Positions 15,726 to 24,010 of a DNA stretch of 64,000 nt are shown piece by piece. This DNA comes from Actinomycetes bacterium (GTDB lineage: Bacteria > Actinomycetota > Actinomycetes > Mycobacteriales > Mycobacteriaceae). The stretch covers positions 62,001-126,000 of the forward strand of contig JAEYUQ010000007.1 in assembly GCA_023432405.1 (NCBI GenBank), written 5' to 3'. A program made the position numbers and the translations under genes. Under the pieces are notes generated by a model, which saw only the letters and a program-made list of their open reading frames with translations, had not been told where the DNA came from and ran no database searches. Numbering within the stretch: position 1 is the first letter of the stretch; every line of letters starts with the position of its first letter.

Positions 15726-17081
15726 GTGCGTTCTGTCGAAGACCAACTAGCCATCACATCTGATGCAGCGCAAAATCCGCAACCGGTGCGCATAGCCATC
15801 ACAGCCGCTCTTGGACTGATGTCTGCGGAAGAAGTTCAGGCTACGGAATATATGCCAGGAGTGAATCTGGCGGCTATTGACGGATATGCGGTGCGAGCCG
15901 TCGATATTGGTGGTGCCCAGGGGCTTTCTGCCAGATCTTCGACGGCTCAGGCGCGTCGAACTGATATTCCGGCTAGCCAGAATGTGTCTGGGCAGACTGA
16001 AACGCAGTCCGGCTCCGAGGTTATACCCCCTCGAACCTCGCGCCCACGGGAATACACCTTGCCGGTAGTGGGGGAAATCACCGCCGGAGCGCTACGGCCA
16101 CTGACTATGCAGCCGAAACAGGCTGTGCGTGTTCACACAGGAGCTCCTCTTCCTGCTCTGGCTGACGCCGTGGTTCCTCTTGGGTGGACAGACAGGGGAA
16201 CTCAGCACGTCACCGTAACACGTCCCGTTGGCTCTGGAGAGTTCGTCCGCCATAAAGGTGACGACATTGCTCCTGGGGATGTTGCTGTAACCAGCGGAGC
16301 TATTTTGGGGCCCGCTCAAATAGGGCTTCTTGCTGCTGTGGGGCATTCCAAGGTGCTGGTGTATCCACGGCCGCGCGTCTCGATCATCTCAGTGGGATAT
16401 GAACTGGTTGATGTAGAAGATGAGCCTGTGCCGGGAAAGATCTACGACGTCAACTCCTACGCTCTGGCCGCTGCAGCCACAGAAGCAGGGGCTGAAGTCA
16501 ACCGTATAGGAATTGTGGCGGGGGAGCCCAGGAGGTTGCGGCAGGTTATTGAAAAGCAGCTCAACCGTTCCGAAATCATTGTGATTGCTGGTGCGGTTGG
16601 TGGCGCGGCGTCGCAAGAGGTACGCGCAATTCTTAAAACTCTGGGGGAGATAGATACCACCCGTGTGGCTATGCATCCAGGGTCAGTCCAAGGTTTCGGT
16701 TTACTAGGCGAACACAAGGTGCCTACTTTCCTTCTTCCCAGTAACACCGTGTCTTCCCTCGTGGTTTTTGAAATCTTTATCAGACCCTTCATCCGTCAGG
16801 TTCTTGGGAAAAGGAACTTGCGACGTCGCGCAGTGAAAGCCCGCGCCTTAAACCACATCCGATCCAGGGCCGGGCGTCGAGGGTTCATCCGTGCCCGTCT
16901 CATGCGAGACTCTGAAACCCACGGTTACTTGGTGGAAGGGCTAAGCGGTGCTACTGGGGCTCCTGCCCATCTCCTTGCCGGGCTTTCGGACGCCAACGCT
17001 CTGATTAGAATCCCAGAGCGAGTCACGGAGGTACGCCCCGGAGATATTGTGGAAGTCCTATTCCTTTCTCAATCTGTGTGA
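15726..17081 (+). CDS. glp: Glp, MoeA/gephyrin-like divisome protein
   Basis: The 451-residue protein has the full MoeA four-domain plan. The N-terminal AAIDGYAV is at residues 50-56, and the middle has HTGAPLPALADAVVPLG and GKIYDVNSYAL. The catalytic signature of MoeA is degenerate: the expected GGVSxGxxD stretch reads AGAVGGAASQE (288-298), and LPGNPVS reads LPSNTVS. In C. glutamicum the protein encoded at this locus is Glp, which binds FtsZ and the membrane receptor GlpR rather than making molybdenum cofactor. The glpR homologue is two genes downstream here. The GTG start at 15726 follows GGAAGGAAG. The stop overlaps rimJ by 4 bases. Confidence 0.85.
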   Translation: MRSVEDQLAITSDAAQNPQPVRIAITAALGLMSAEEVQATEYMPGVNLAAIDGYAVRAVDIGGAQGLSARSSTAQARRTDIPASQNVSGQTETQSGSEVIPPRTSRPREYTLPVVGEITAGALRPLTMQPKQAVRVHTGAPLPALADAVVPLGWTDRGTQHVTVTRPVGSGEFVRHKGDDIAPGDVAVTSGAILGPAQIGLLAAVGHSKVLVYPRPRVSIISVGYELVDVEDEPVPGKIYDVNSYALAAAATEAGAEVNRIGIVAGEPRRLRQVIEKQLNRSEIIVIAGAVGGAASQEVRAILKTLGEIDTTRVAMHPGSVQGFGLLGEHKVPTFLLPSNTVSSLVVFEIFIRPFIRQVLGKRNLRRRAVKARALNHIRSRAGRRGFIRARLMRDSETHGYLVEGLSGATGAPAHLLAGLSDANALIRIPERVTEVRPGDIVEVLFLSQSV

Positions 17082-17785
17082 GTATCGCTGTTGTGTTACA
17101 GAGTTTAGGCTTTGACCTGTGGCATCCCGCTCATCCTGCTGTGGGGGGCACTCATCCAACTCATCCTGGGTGGCCGGAGTTCACCCCAACTGTGACCTTG
17201 CCGTCAGGCGAGCGAGTGCGATTGCGTCCTCTTCTGGCCTCAGACGGGGAGGAGTGGGCTCAATTTCGGATTTTGGATGAGCCTTATTTACGCCCGGTAG
17301 AACCAACGGTGTACGGCAGCTGGGAAGCCGCGCACTCGAGAACGGGATGGTGGACCACTCTGCACAATTTACGTACTCTAGCCCGCAACGGCATTGTGAT
17401 TCCCTTTGTTATTGAGCTCAACGGTACCTTTGCGGGGCAAGTCACTCTGGGGAATATCCAACATGGGGGAATCAGCGAGTGCTGGATTGGCTATTGGGTG
17501 TTTTCCGAATTCACAGGTCTTGGCTTAGCGACGGCCGCGTGTGCCTTGGGCGTGGACCATGCCTTTCAGCGGGTAGGTATGCACCGCGTGACTGCTACCT
17601 ATATGCCTCTCAATGAAGCCTCCGGACGTGTCTTGGATAACAATGGATTCCGTCAAGAGGGCTACCAGCGCCGTAGTTTGCACATCAATGGTTCATGGCA
17701 AGATCACTGTTTAACAGCCATTGTGCTGGATGATTACCCCAATAGCTGTGTGGAACGGCTCAGAGAAGCAGGCAGGATTCTCTGA
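17078..17785 (+). CDS. rimJ: GNAT acetyltransferase (RimJ-like)
   Basis: The 235-residue protein has a GNAT fold. An N-terminal His/Pro-rich lead (about 40 residues) is followed by VRLRPLLASDGEEWA, then the acetyl-CoA site IGYWVFSEFTGLGLATAACA and HRVTATYMPLNEASGRVLDNNGF, typical of ribosomal-protein Ser/Ala acetyltransferases of the RimJ/RimL group. Its target is not known. It is translationally coupled to glp (GTGA overlap) and precedes glpR, a position conserved in M. tuberculosis (Rv0995). This makes a divisome-linked substrate possible but unproven. Confidence 0.85.
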   Translation: MSIAVVLQSLGFDLWHPAHPAVGGTHPTHPGWPEFTPTVTLPSGERVRLRPLLASDGEEWAQFRILDEPYLRPVEPTVYGSWEAAHSRTGWWTTLHNLRTLARNGIVIPFVIELNGTFAGQVTLGNIQHGGISECWIGYWVFSEFTGLGLATAACALGVDHAFQRVGMHRVTATYMPLNEASGRVLDNNGFRQEGYQRRSLHINGSWQDHCLTAIVLDDYPNSCVERLREAGRIL

Positions 17786-17889
17786 AAAGTATCTCCATTC
17801 TCCGGGCGTGGCGTAAAGATATTTTATTCGTGTCTGGTTACCCTAAAACCATTTGAGCTACGTCCGGTCTCAAGAGGGAGGATTCCGCC

Positions 17890-18984
17890 ATGTCGGGCTT
17901 AGGTGGTTTGGCAATAGTCTTGGTCATTGTCATCTGGCTTTTTGTCTTGGCTCCCGTGCTACTTCGAGATCAGGAGCGCATCCGGCAGACTGATACTGGT
18001 TTCGAGAAAACAAGAGTTCTCTACCAAGGCAATTCTGGATCTGTCCCAAGCGCTCGACGTGCGACTATCGCTGCCCACACGAAGGCAGCAGCTCACGCTC
18101 AAGATAGCTCTGAGGTGGAGGATAGTGGCCTGGTGGATGACGATGATGTGGTAGTAGTGTCCACGCCCAGCCTTGCAGATACCGAAGTTGTTGAAAGTCC
18201 CTCTCAGAGTGATGATGTGGACATCGTCAATGGTGAGGTCATTGAAGACATCACAGAGTCCCTGGAAGATGGGGTGGCTTCTAGTGGACTGGAAGCCGTG
18301 ACCGTGAACTCAGCATTGGAGGACATCTCAATTTGCGGAGTCTCCTCCGTTGTCCATCCCTTTGACGAGGCAGATGGTGATGCTTATCTTGAGCCTGAGG
18401 ATCTTCTCTACCATGATCCTGCACACGCCTCAGCTGAGGTTCATATTGAAGACCTTGAGCTGAGCTCCGAGGAAGAGGACCTTAGCTCTGGAGTGGATCA
18501 GCTCACTGCAGAAGAGATGGCCTTTGCTAAAACCCGGAGTCAGCGGGGTAGCTGGGACCCAGAAATGGACCATGAGAAGTCTTTGACCACCTACCAGCGG
18601 CGCCAGCGTACCTTACTTACTCTCATGGTGTCCTTGGTTGTGGCTGTGGCTGCCGGGTTCATGCTGGGAAGTTGGGCGTGGGTGGCCACCGTCGTTGTGC
18701 TTGCCGTGTCAGCTGTGTATCTGGTGGCCTTGCGTCAGCAGGTGCGCGCTGAAGAGGACCTTCGTCAGCGCCGTATCCATCAGTTGCGCCGTCGAATGAA
18801 CGGTGTCCTCAACGCTCATGACGAAGAACTCTCCATTGACCGCCAGTACTACTATCCCGGCGCTGAAGTGGTCCAGCGCGATGAAGAGAACTGTGACTTT
18901 GTGGATCTTCCCCTTTACCGCTTGGCTCGCTCTGAGCGTGGTGACGACGAACTGTGTGGCGCCGGGGAGCGCTACGCCAGCTAA
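17890..18984 (+). CDS. glpR: GlpR/SepX-like membrane receptor of Glp
   Basis: The 364-residue protein starts with a membrane helix (residues 4-24, LAIVLVIVIWLFVLAPVLL), as in mycobacterial Rv0996, SepX and corynebacterial GlpR. A long acidic disordered cytoplasmic region follows (about 60-200, many Asp/Glu/Val/Ser). Two closely spaced helices come at about 238-278, then a basic coiled segment RRIHQLRRRMNG and a C-terminal conserved part. GlpR is the membrane anchor for Glp at the septum. The ATG at 17890 is preceded by GGGAGG. The presence of both glp and glpR supports a divisome role for this block. Confidence 0.85.
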   Translation: MSGLGGLAIVLVIVIWLFVLAPVLLRDQERIRQTDTGFEKTRVLYQGNSGSVPSARRATIAAHTKAAAHAQDSSEVEDSGLVDDDDVVVVSTPSLADTEVVESPSQSDDVDIVNGEVIEDITESLEDGVASSGLEAVTVNSALEDISICGVSSVVHPFDEADGDAYLEPEDLLYHDPAHASAEVHIEDLELSSEEEDLSSGVDQLTAEEMAFAKTRSQRGSWDPEMDHEKSLTTYQRRQRTLLTLMVSLVVAVAAGFMLGSWAWVATVVVLAVSAVYLVALRQQVRAEEDLRQRRIHQLRRRMNGVLNAHDEELSIDRQYYYPGAEVVQRDEENCDFVDLPLYRLARSERGDDELCGAGERYAS

Positions 18985-19081
18985 ATGGTCATCCCCGTTG
19001 TCGCTCACTGAGGTTTAACCTGGGAATTTTAAGAAAACTATCTGAGGGTAGTAACCTGGGTGGGTGCCTGCGGGCACATGA

Positions 19082-19154
19082 GGGGCATTAGCTCAGTTGG
19101 TAGAGCGTTGCGTTCGCAATGCAAAGGTCAGGGGTTCGATTCCCCTATGCTCCA
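19082..19154 (+). tRNA. tRNA-Ala, anticodon CGC
   Basis: A complete cloverleaf can be folded: acceptor GGGGCAT/ATGCTCC, D-arm GCTC/GAGC, anticodon stem TTGCG/TGCAA with loop TTCGCAA (anticodon CGC at 19115-19117, reads GCG), five-base variable region AGGTC, and T-arm AGGGG/CCCCT with TTCGATT. The discriminator is A and CCA is not encoded. It lies 97 bases after glpR and borders the lower-GC island to its right. Confidence 0.97.
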
Positions 19155-19530
19155 CTTCAATCCTTTTATCGCTCTGGCGCTTCTTCGAAGTAATCGAGCA
19201 CTGGGCAAGTATCACCGTTGACCCTAGAACCCAAGGATCCCGTAGCAAATCCTGCGCCCGCAACGCCGTGCCCATCACCGTATCCTGACACTTAAGCAGC
19301 CCTACCGTTTGAGTATGTCCATACACCCATTGAAGTACGACGATATTCAGTTAAAACCGAACAAGACGGAGGAAAACAGCAGTTTGGCAGGAGTGATTAA
19401 GCCTGCCAGTAATCAGAGCCCAGCAACAAGGGTTAATGCACCATTAGATTCAAGAAATGTGTATAAGCGACGCCCGCGAAGGTCCACCCCAAGTAAGGAT
19501 ATACATCAGCGGATAGGGCCGGATTAAAAA
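19155..19530. other. 376-base region between tRNA-Ala and the R-M genes, possible coding remnant
   Basis: No intact gene was recognised. On the minus strand, codons from about 19345 down to about 19175 form an open stretch with protein-like composition (GHTQTVGLLKCQ, GTALRAQDLLRDP) that then runs into antisense tRNA. It could be the remains of a gene trimmed by an insertion at the tRNA. A short plus-strand frame (19309-19527) has no recognisable features. No copy of the tRNA 3' end was found downstream. Confidence 0.35.
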
Positions 19531-20682
19531 TTAGTAACCGATTGCTTGTTCAGTTGCAGCAATCCGGCGGTCAGCAAAATCCACTACATCTTTAATAACG
19601 AGTTTTTGCACAGCAGAAATAAATGTTGAGGTATAGGTATAGTCAATCATGCCATTGAGCACGGGAAGCATAATATTGAGAGTGTCGGCATCTTTAGCGT
19701 AGAAATTACGTGAGTAATCAAACCTACCATTGTGTGATGATTTTTCAATCGAGCCAGCTACGAATAGTGCTGACTCTCGGCCTAAATATTCGGTATGCAC
19801 TACGGCCACATGGTCATCCGCACCGAATTCATATCCTCTGTATTTCGCAGAGCCAAACATATCTATAGTCACTGTATGCATTTTGAATACCTCGACGGCG
19901 TTACCTACATAAGCTGAAATGCCCGTTTGTGATTCCCCGGCGGTAACAAAAGGAAGAGTGCCAGTAATTCTATCGTCACTTTTGAGTCTTTTTCCTCGCG
20001 TAGATTTCCCAAATAGTTGTTCCAAGTTGAACTCGTGCCAGTCAATGGAGTCGAACTGTTTGAGTGCCTCGATTTCGTTGGGGGTCAGGGTGTAATCGCG
20101 CAGACCAGTCGCTTCTAGGTACGCTTCTAGCTCCGCTAGACGCGTAGCCTCTAGCTCCGCTATAAATTCCTCGATGAAGTTATAATCTATCTCCCCATCA
20201 CTTACGGGGAGTTTAATTGTAATGTCTAAACTTCGAGAGCTACGTAGCTTATTTCCGTAGGAAAATAGCCCGGCTAGTGCCTTGCTGATTGTTGCAGAAA
20301 TAAATAGTAGGACTTTACTTGAGTAGGGGAGACTTTCATTCCAATACGCCCCTGTATCGTCCCCTGCTCCGTAGGCATAACTTCTGTAGAAGGAGTTACC
20401 AAAAATATCAATCGTGATGGAATTTTTTGGGAATGAAGCAACAGGGTTTGAAATGTAGCCAACAACTCCTGTATTGGTAACTCCTGACATCACGAAAGGA
20501 ATATCGCCAGGAAGTTGGTCATCCTTCTTTAATCGTTGTCCTTGTTCAATATGGTCAAACAAGTCTCCGAGCCGGTATTCACCCCACTCAACTGTGGCTA
20601 GTTTCGCATTGAGTGAGGTGTTTATTTTCCCAGGTGCTCGTCCTCTCGGTTGTGCTGCTTTAAGATGTTGGACACTTCCCAA
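19531..20682 (-). CDS. Specificity subunit of a BcgI-like R-M system
   Basis: The 383-residue protein has two homologous target-recognition halves. The first has EWGEYRLGDLF, GQRLKKDDQLPGDIPFV and NSITIDIFGNSFYRSY. The second has DWHEFNLEQLF, GKRLKSDDRITGTLPFV and HTVTIDMFGSAKYRGY. The halves are joined by a helix-forming ELEATRLAELEAYLEATGL spacer. This is the layout of type I HsdS and BcgI-B subunits, which read a bipartite site. The TTG start at 20682 gives a 61-base overlap with the upstream enzyme gene; the conserved part begins near residue 28, so the true start is uncertain. GC is lower than in neighbouring genes. Confidence 0.85.
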   Translation of the reverse strand: MGSVQHLKAAQPRGRAPGKINTSLNAKLATVEWGEYRLGDLFDHIEQGQRLKKDDQLPGDIPFVMSGVTNTGVVGYISNPVASFPKNSITIDIFGNSFYRSYAYGAGDDTGAYWNESLPYSSKVLLFISATISKALAGLFSYGNKLRSSRSLDITIKLPVSDGEIDYNFIEEFIAELEATRLAELEAYLEATGLRDYTLTPNEIEALKQFDSIDWHEFNLEQLFGKSTRGKRLKSDDRITGTLPFVTAGESQTGISAYVGNAVEVFKMHTVTIDMFGSAKYRGYEFGADDHVAVVHTEYLGRESALFVAGSIEKSSHNGRFDYSRNFYAKDADTLNIMLPVLNGMIDYTYTSTFISAVQKLVIKDVVDFADRRIAATEQAIGY

Positions 20683-22676
20683 GCAAGATAGTCGCTCACG
20701 GTTTTCTTGAAATCGTCAAGCGTTGGGGTGGTGTCGATTGGTGTAGACTGGTTCCAATCATTCCCATTGGTCGGATCGATAGTGCCCTCGTAGTAATCAG
20801 ATTCGCTAAAATAGCGGAGTTTCTTCGCTCCAAAGCGTACAAGATCGACGACCTCCTGATAGCGTTCCAGAGCGTGGTCCACGTTTCGAAGGTTCACGCC
20901 ACTTTTGGCTTTCTTCCTGTTAGCGCGTTTATAGCCGTCATTCGAAAAGTCGATAAACTTCACAACATCATCGGCTTTGTGAGATTCTCCTACTCGAAGA
21001 ACATAGATTTGAGTTTGGACGCTGGATTTGCCGATGAAAAGGTCAATTGGCATCTTGATGCTGGCAAGTAGCGTGGAGTGTTTCAAAATTCGTTGGTTGT
21101 ATTCAGTGGCTTTGCCTGTGCCTGCCGAATTTTGAATAATGATGGCGGCATATCCTCTACTCATCATCGCGAGGGCTTTTTCAACGAATATCATTCCGTT
21201 GCCTTTTGCAGAATACGGTGGGTTGAGCACGAAAGCGTTAGCAGGGAACTTGGCATTCTTGTCGCCATACTCGTAGTTGCCGGTAAAGTTCCTTAGCGAA
21301 TCGTCGTTAATAATGTTGGACGATCCATCACCCATCAAAATCATATTGAGCACCGCCAGCATATAAACACTTGGGAGGATTTCTAAGCCCAGTAGCTGTT
21401 TTGCCTTGATGTGAGCATATTTTTTTTGCAGTTCATCGACTGAGGTGATGGTTTCTTTCGCGTCGTTCATCATCTCGTTCATGGCCGCAACCAGCAGACC
21501 GGCCGAGCCGGTAGCGAAATCCCAAACATAAGAATCTTTATCTACCCGAGCGAGCTTCACAAGTAGCTTTGCCACGTATGAAGGAGTGAGTACAACATCG
21601 TTCAGTTTGTCTTGAGTGAATCCAAGCCAGCTATACATTTCATTGAATAGCTTGCCCGTAAAATCTGTGGTGAGGCCGATCTTGTAGTAAATGCCCAAGT
21701 CGTCCACAATCTTAGAAAACACTCGCTTGAGCTGGGTTTCCCCGTTTTCTACTTTGTTTACATTTTCGGAGGTGAGAGTGTTTTGCAAGGTGCGCACAAT
21801 CATGTCGCGCTTTTCTTTCGGCAGCTGCTTCAAATTAAGGAAGTTCTGTACTCTGCGCAGGACGATTTCGCCATCTGTATCGCCGGGTACGTTCGAAGAT
21901 CTTAGATCTGATTTTTCTAGTGGAGGAAGCTTGCCTGGAACGCCGAGGGTTGCAATGATTGTAGCTGCCACCAAATAGACCCGATCATTTTCGCCTAAGC
22001 CTTTTTCGTTTTGGTAAATATCATTGTTTAGCTTTACTAGGCTGGCATCGATTTCGCGTTCACGCTGTGCCTTCAGTGCTTCTATTTCCTTGGCAGACAG
22101 CTGGAGCATCAATACTTGCTGTATAAAATCGTTGAAATTATCTTTACGTAAAAACGATAAATCGCTGAATTCTCCGATTTTCTGGCCAACACCAAAATTG
22201 GTTTTGGAAACAAAGTAAACCCCGATTTGCAGACGCAGCTGACCGTTATCGTCCTTGCTCCCAGTTACCCCGATAGCAATAACATTTGTATAAGCGGTGT
22301 AGTGCAGTAGGGCGTTTGCGTAGTGCACCGCGCCGTTAACTGCGTAACTGTTGATGTTGGCGATGTTGGGCTCGTGGTTCTTCTTATAGTTATCGATGTG
22401 CCCGTCAGCATCAAGTTTTTCGAGCTTATCCTTATAACCCTTATATTCAATTAGTATCGGCCAGTCATCACCATGCTCGTCTTGCAAGAGTGCTTTAGCA
22501 TCTGGGCGATTCCCCCCCCCGCCGCCTTGCTTGGAGAAATACTCATTGAGAGCGGTATCTATCTGTGTGTTCAAAGATTCCTGCTCCAGCTTATAGTCAA
22601 CACCATAGGAGCGTAGCCAACCATTAACTTCATCAGCAACATTCGGTTCAACAGACTGTATTGAGCGCTTGGCCAT
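20622..22676 (-). CDS. Fused restriction endonuclease-adenine methyltransferase (type IIB/BcgI-A-like)
   Basis: A 684-residue protein. N-terminal nuclease region: PD at 58-59 and IEYK at 76-79 form a PD-(D/E)xK catalytic site of the HsdR-N/BcgI kind. A helical linker follows, then the N6-adenine methyltransferase core with SAM motif DFATGSAGLL (386-395) and catalytic NPPY (485-488). The adjacent specificity gene and the absence of a separate helicase-type HsdR indicate a two-gene system that both cuts and methylates. Codons 53-55 are GGG-GGG-GGG, a G9 run (22512-22520) upstream of the nuclease motif, and an A8 run lies near 21420. The cognate site cannot be predicted from sequence alone. Confidence 0.87.
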   Translation of the reverse strand: MAKRSIQSVEPNVADEVNGWLRSYGVDYKLEQESLNTQIDTALNEYFSKQGGGGGNRPDAKALLQDEHGDDWPILIEYKGYKDKLEKLDADGHIDNYKKNHEPNIANINSYAVNGAVHYANALLHYTAYTNVIAIGVTGSKDDNGQLRLQIGVYFVSKTNFGVGQKIGEFSDLSFLRKDNFNDFIQQVLMLQLSAKEIEALKAQREREIDASLVKLNNDIYQNEKGLGENDRVYLVAATIIATLGVPGKLPPLEKSDLRSSNVPGDTDGEIVLRRVQNFLNLKQLPKEKRDMIVRTLQNTLTSENVNKVENGETQLKRVFSKIVDDLGIYYKIGLTTDFTGKLFNEMYSWLGFTQDKLNDVVLTPSYVAKLLVKLARVDKDSYVWDFATGSAGLLVAAMNEMMNDAKETITSVDELQKKYAHIKAKQLLGLEILPSVYMLAVLNMILMGDGSSNIINDDSLRNFTGNYEYGDKNAKFPANAFVLNPPYSAKGNGMIFVEKALAMMSRGYAAIIIQNSAGTGKATEYNQRILKHSTLLASIKMPIDLFIGKSSVQTQIYVLRVGESHKADDVVKFIDFSNDGYKRANRKKAKSGVNLRNVDHALERYQEVVDLVRFGAKKLRYFSESDYYEGTIDPTNGNDWNQSTPIDTTPTLDDFKKTVSDYLAWEVSNILKQHNREDEHLGK
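22512..22520 (-). repeat. Homopolymer G9 tract in the R-M enzyme gene
   Basis: Nine consecutive G (coding strand) encode Gly53-55 of the enzyme, between the start codon and the PD...EYK nuclease site. A one-base slip would frameshift the whole enzyme, so it is a candidate phase-variation switch. Confidence 0.7.
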
Positions 22677-22854
22677 CTCTTCTCCCTCTTCTCAGTTGAC
22701 TAGGTGGCGGAGAACCATGTACGAAAGAATAACTGGCACAATTTTACCTAGCTGAGCGTAAAAGATAGCCCAGGCGTACCGTCATCATCGCAAGTGTATC
22801 TCTTAAAGTGAGCTAGCCGCTAGTACGGTACAACAGTAGAAATAAATAGACGTA
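22677..22854. other. Divergent promoter region of the R-M and Abi genes
   Basis: This AT-richer region serves the minus-strand R-M operon and the plus-strand RNA/Abi unit. AGAAATAAATAGACG just before the hairpin at 22855 could supply a -10 for the plus strand. No gene was seen. Confidence 0.3.
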
Positions 22855-22894
22855 ACCCCGGCGATTCAGCCGACGCTGGTGATCGTTCCGGGGT
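22855..22894 (+). ncRNA. Structured RNA candidate upstream of the Abi-type gene (abiF-motif-like)
   Basis: The 40-base segment folds as nested helices: ACCCCGG/CCGGGGT (7 pairs), CGAT/ATCG (4 pairs), CAGC/GCTG (4 pairs) around a CGAC tetraloop. A second small hairpin (CAGTA/TACTG, 22898-22914) and then AGGAGG follow. A conserved RNA (the abiF motif) is known upstream of AbiF/Abi_2 genes. The position here fits, but a covariance-model match has not been tested. Confidence 0.5.
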
Positions 22895-22932
22895 CTTCAG
22901 TAGCTATTTTACTGTAGGAGGTGGATGTGTCA

Positions 22933-23600
22933 ATGGCAGGTATGACTTGGGATAGCAGCCACGTTGTGCATCTGCTTTCTGAAGAGCGCATGGCCACCTA
23001 CATCAGCGCCGCCGATGGTGACCTTGATAATGCGTTCGCACTGTATGCCTGGAATATCGAGTTGGCCGCAGCGCTGCAGGGTGCCACGGCGATGGTGGAA
23101 GTCGTGACACGTAATGCTATCGACAGCGCGCTCACCGCATGGTATCGGCAGAAACGCCAGGCAATGACTGGTTTAACCTGCCGGAGTTTGATGAGCGAAC
23201 CCGTAAGGATATTTCTGTGGCACAGGCTCGGGTGCGCCGCACCGGCTTGAAGAGCACGCACAGCAAGGTGCTAGCTGAACTGTCGTTCGGTTTTTGGCGG
23301 TTCCTGACCTCGAAAAAGTATCTGACTACGTTGTGGACGCCAGCTTTGTATCGCGCGTTCCCGCATGGTGATAAAGATATTTGGACGAGACAAAAGCAAG
23401 TAGCTCGCCTGCTAGGCAACATGACGTTTATTCGTAACCGCGCCGCACATTTGGAACCCATGTTTCGCCGTAATGTTGAACGTGATGTGGCAGAGGCGCG
23501 GCTGCTGATGGGGTGGATAGATCCACAAGCCCTAGCTTGGTTCAATGATACATTGAAACTTGATGAAGTACTCGCAGCCAAACCAGAGTTTTTGAACTGA
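22933..23600 (+). pseudogene. Abi-like (Abi_2/AbiF type) protein, frameshifted
   Basis: Two overlapping frames together make one Abi-like protein of about 222 residues. The first (from ATG 22933, AGGAGG upstream) covers LLSEERMATYISAADGDL...YAWNIELAAALQGATAMVEVVTRNAID. The second picks up at about 23153 with GNDWFNLPEFDERTRKDI, followed by LAELSFGFWRFLTSKKY and FIRNRAAHLEPMF, a HEPN-type RNxxxH motif. One missing base near 23146-23150 would restore a single frame. It could be a decayed gene or a sequence error. Abi proteins protect against phage by harming the infected cell. It sits beside the R-M genes, divergently. Confidence 0.7.
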
Positions 23601-24010
23601 ATCGACCCTCACGAGGCAGAGCTCTGGTGGCGCTCTTAAGTGGTTCACTTTTGAAGCTGCGCGGGCACTCATTCGGCAAGCGCAGCCTTGATAAGCCACC
23701 TAGGCATTATCGTCACAAAACCTTGAAACTCTGGTTTTAGCTTGTTATCAAGCGGAAAAGCCCATCTCAACCACCGCCGTCACGCCTTCCATTCTGTATC
23801 ATCTTCAGCAGCCAGATAACAGAGTGAAGCCTGTCTGAGGGGTGGTTTGGCCGTCCAAAGCGGTTATATTTGGGGGGATGACTGCCGGATCTCTTCCGAA
23901 ACCCGAGGAAGAACGCGGATATAATCCAGCGTTGCCGTAAAGTCGTCGGAGTCCGGCTACCAGTGTTGCGCTGGCGCCATACTGTCACCGAGTTGTAAAG
24001 AGGAATTTTT
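23601..24010. other. 410-base intergenic region before dedA
   Basis: No gene of normal size was seen. A 20-codon frame (23878-23940) follows a G6 stretch and a TATATT, and might be a leader peptide or chance. This region is the right border of the accessory island; no tRNA-end repeat or integrase trace was recognised. Confidence 0.35.

Noticed and set aside
19093..19326. Minus-strand frame ending GIEPLTFALRTQRSTN
   Set aside because: The C-terminal part is the well-known false protein made from antisense tRNA-Ala; only the upstream part is kept as a possible remnant.
19155..24010. Integrated phage or integrative element
   Set aside because: No integrase, excisionase or duplicated tRNA end was found despite the tRNA border.
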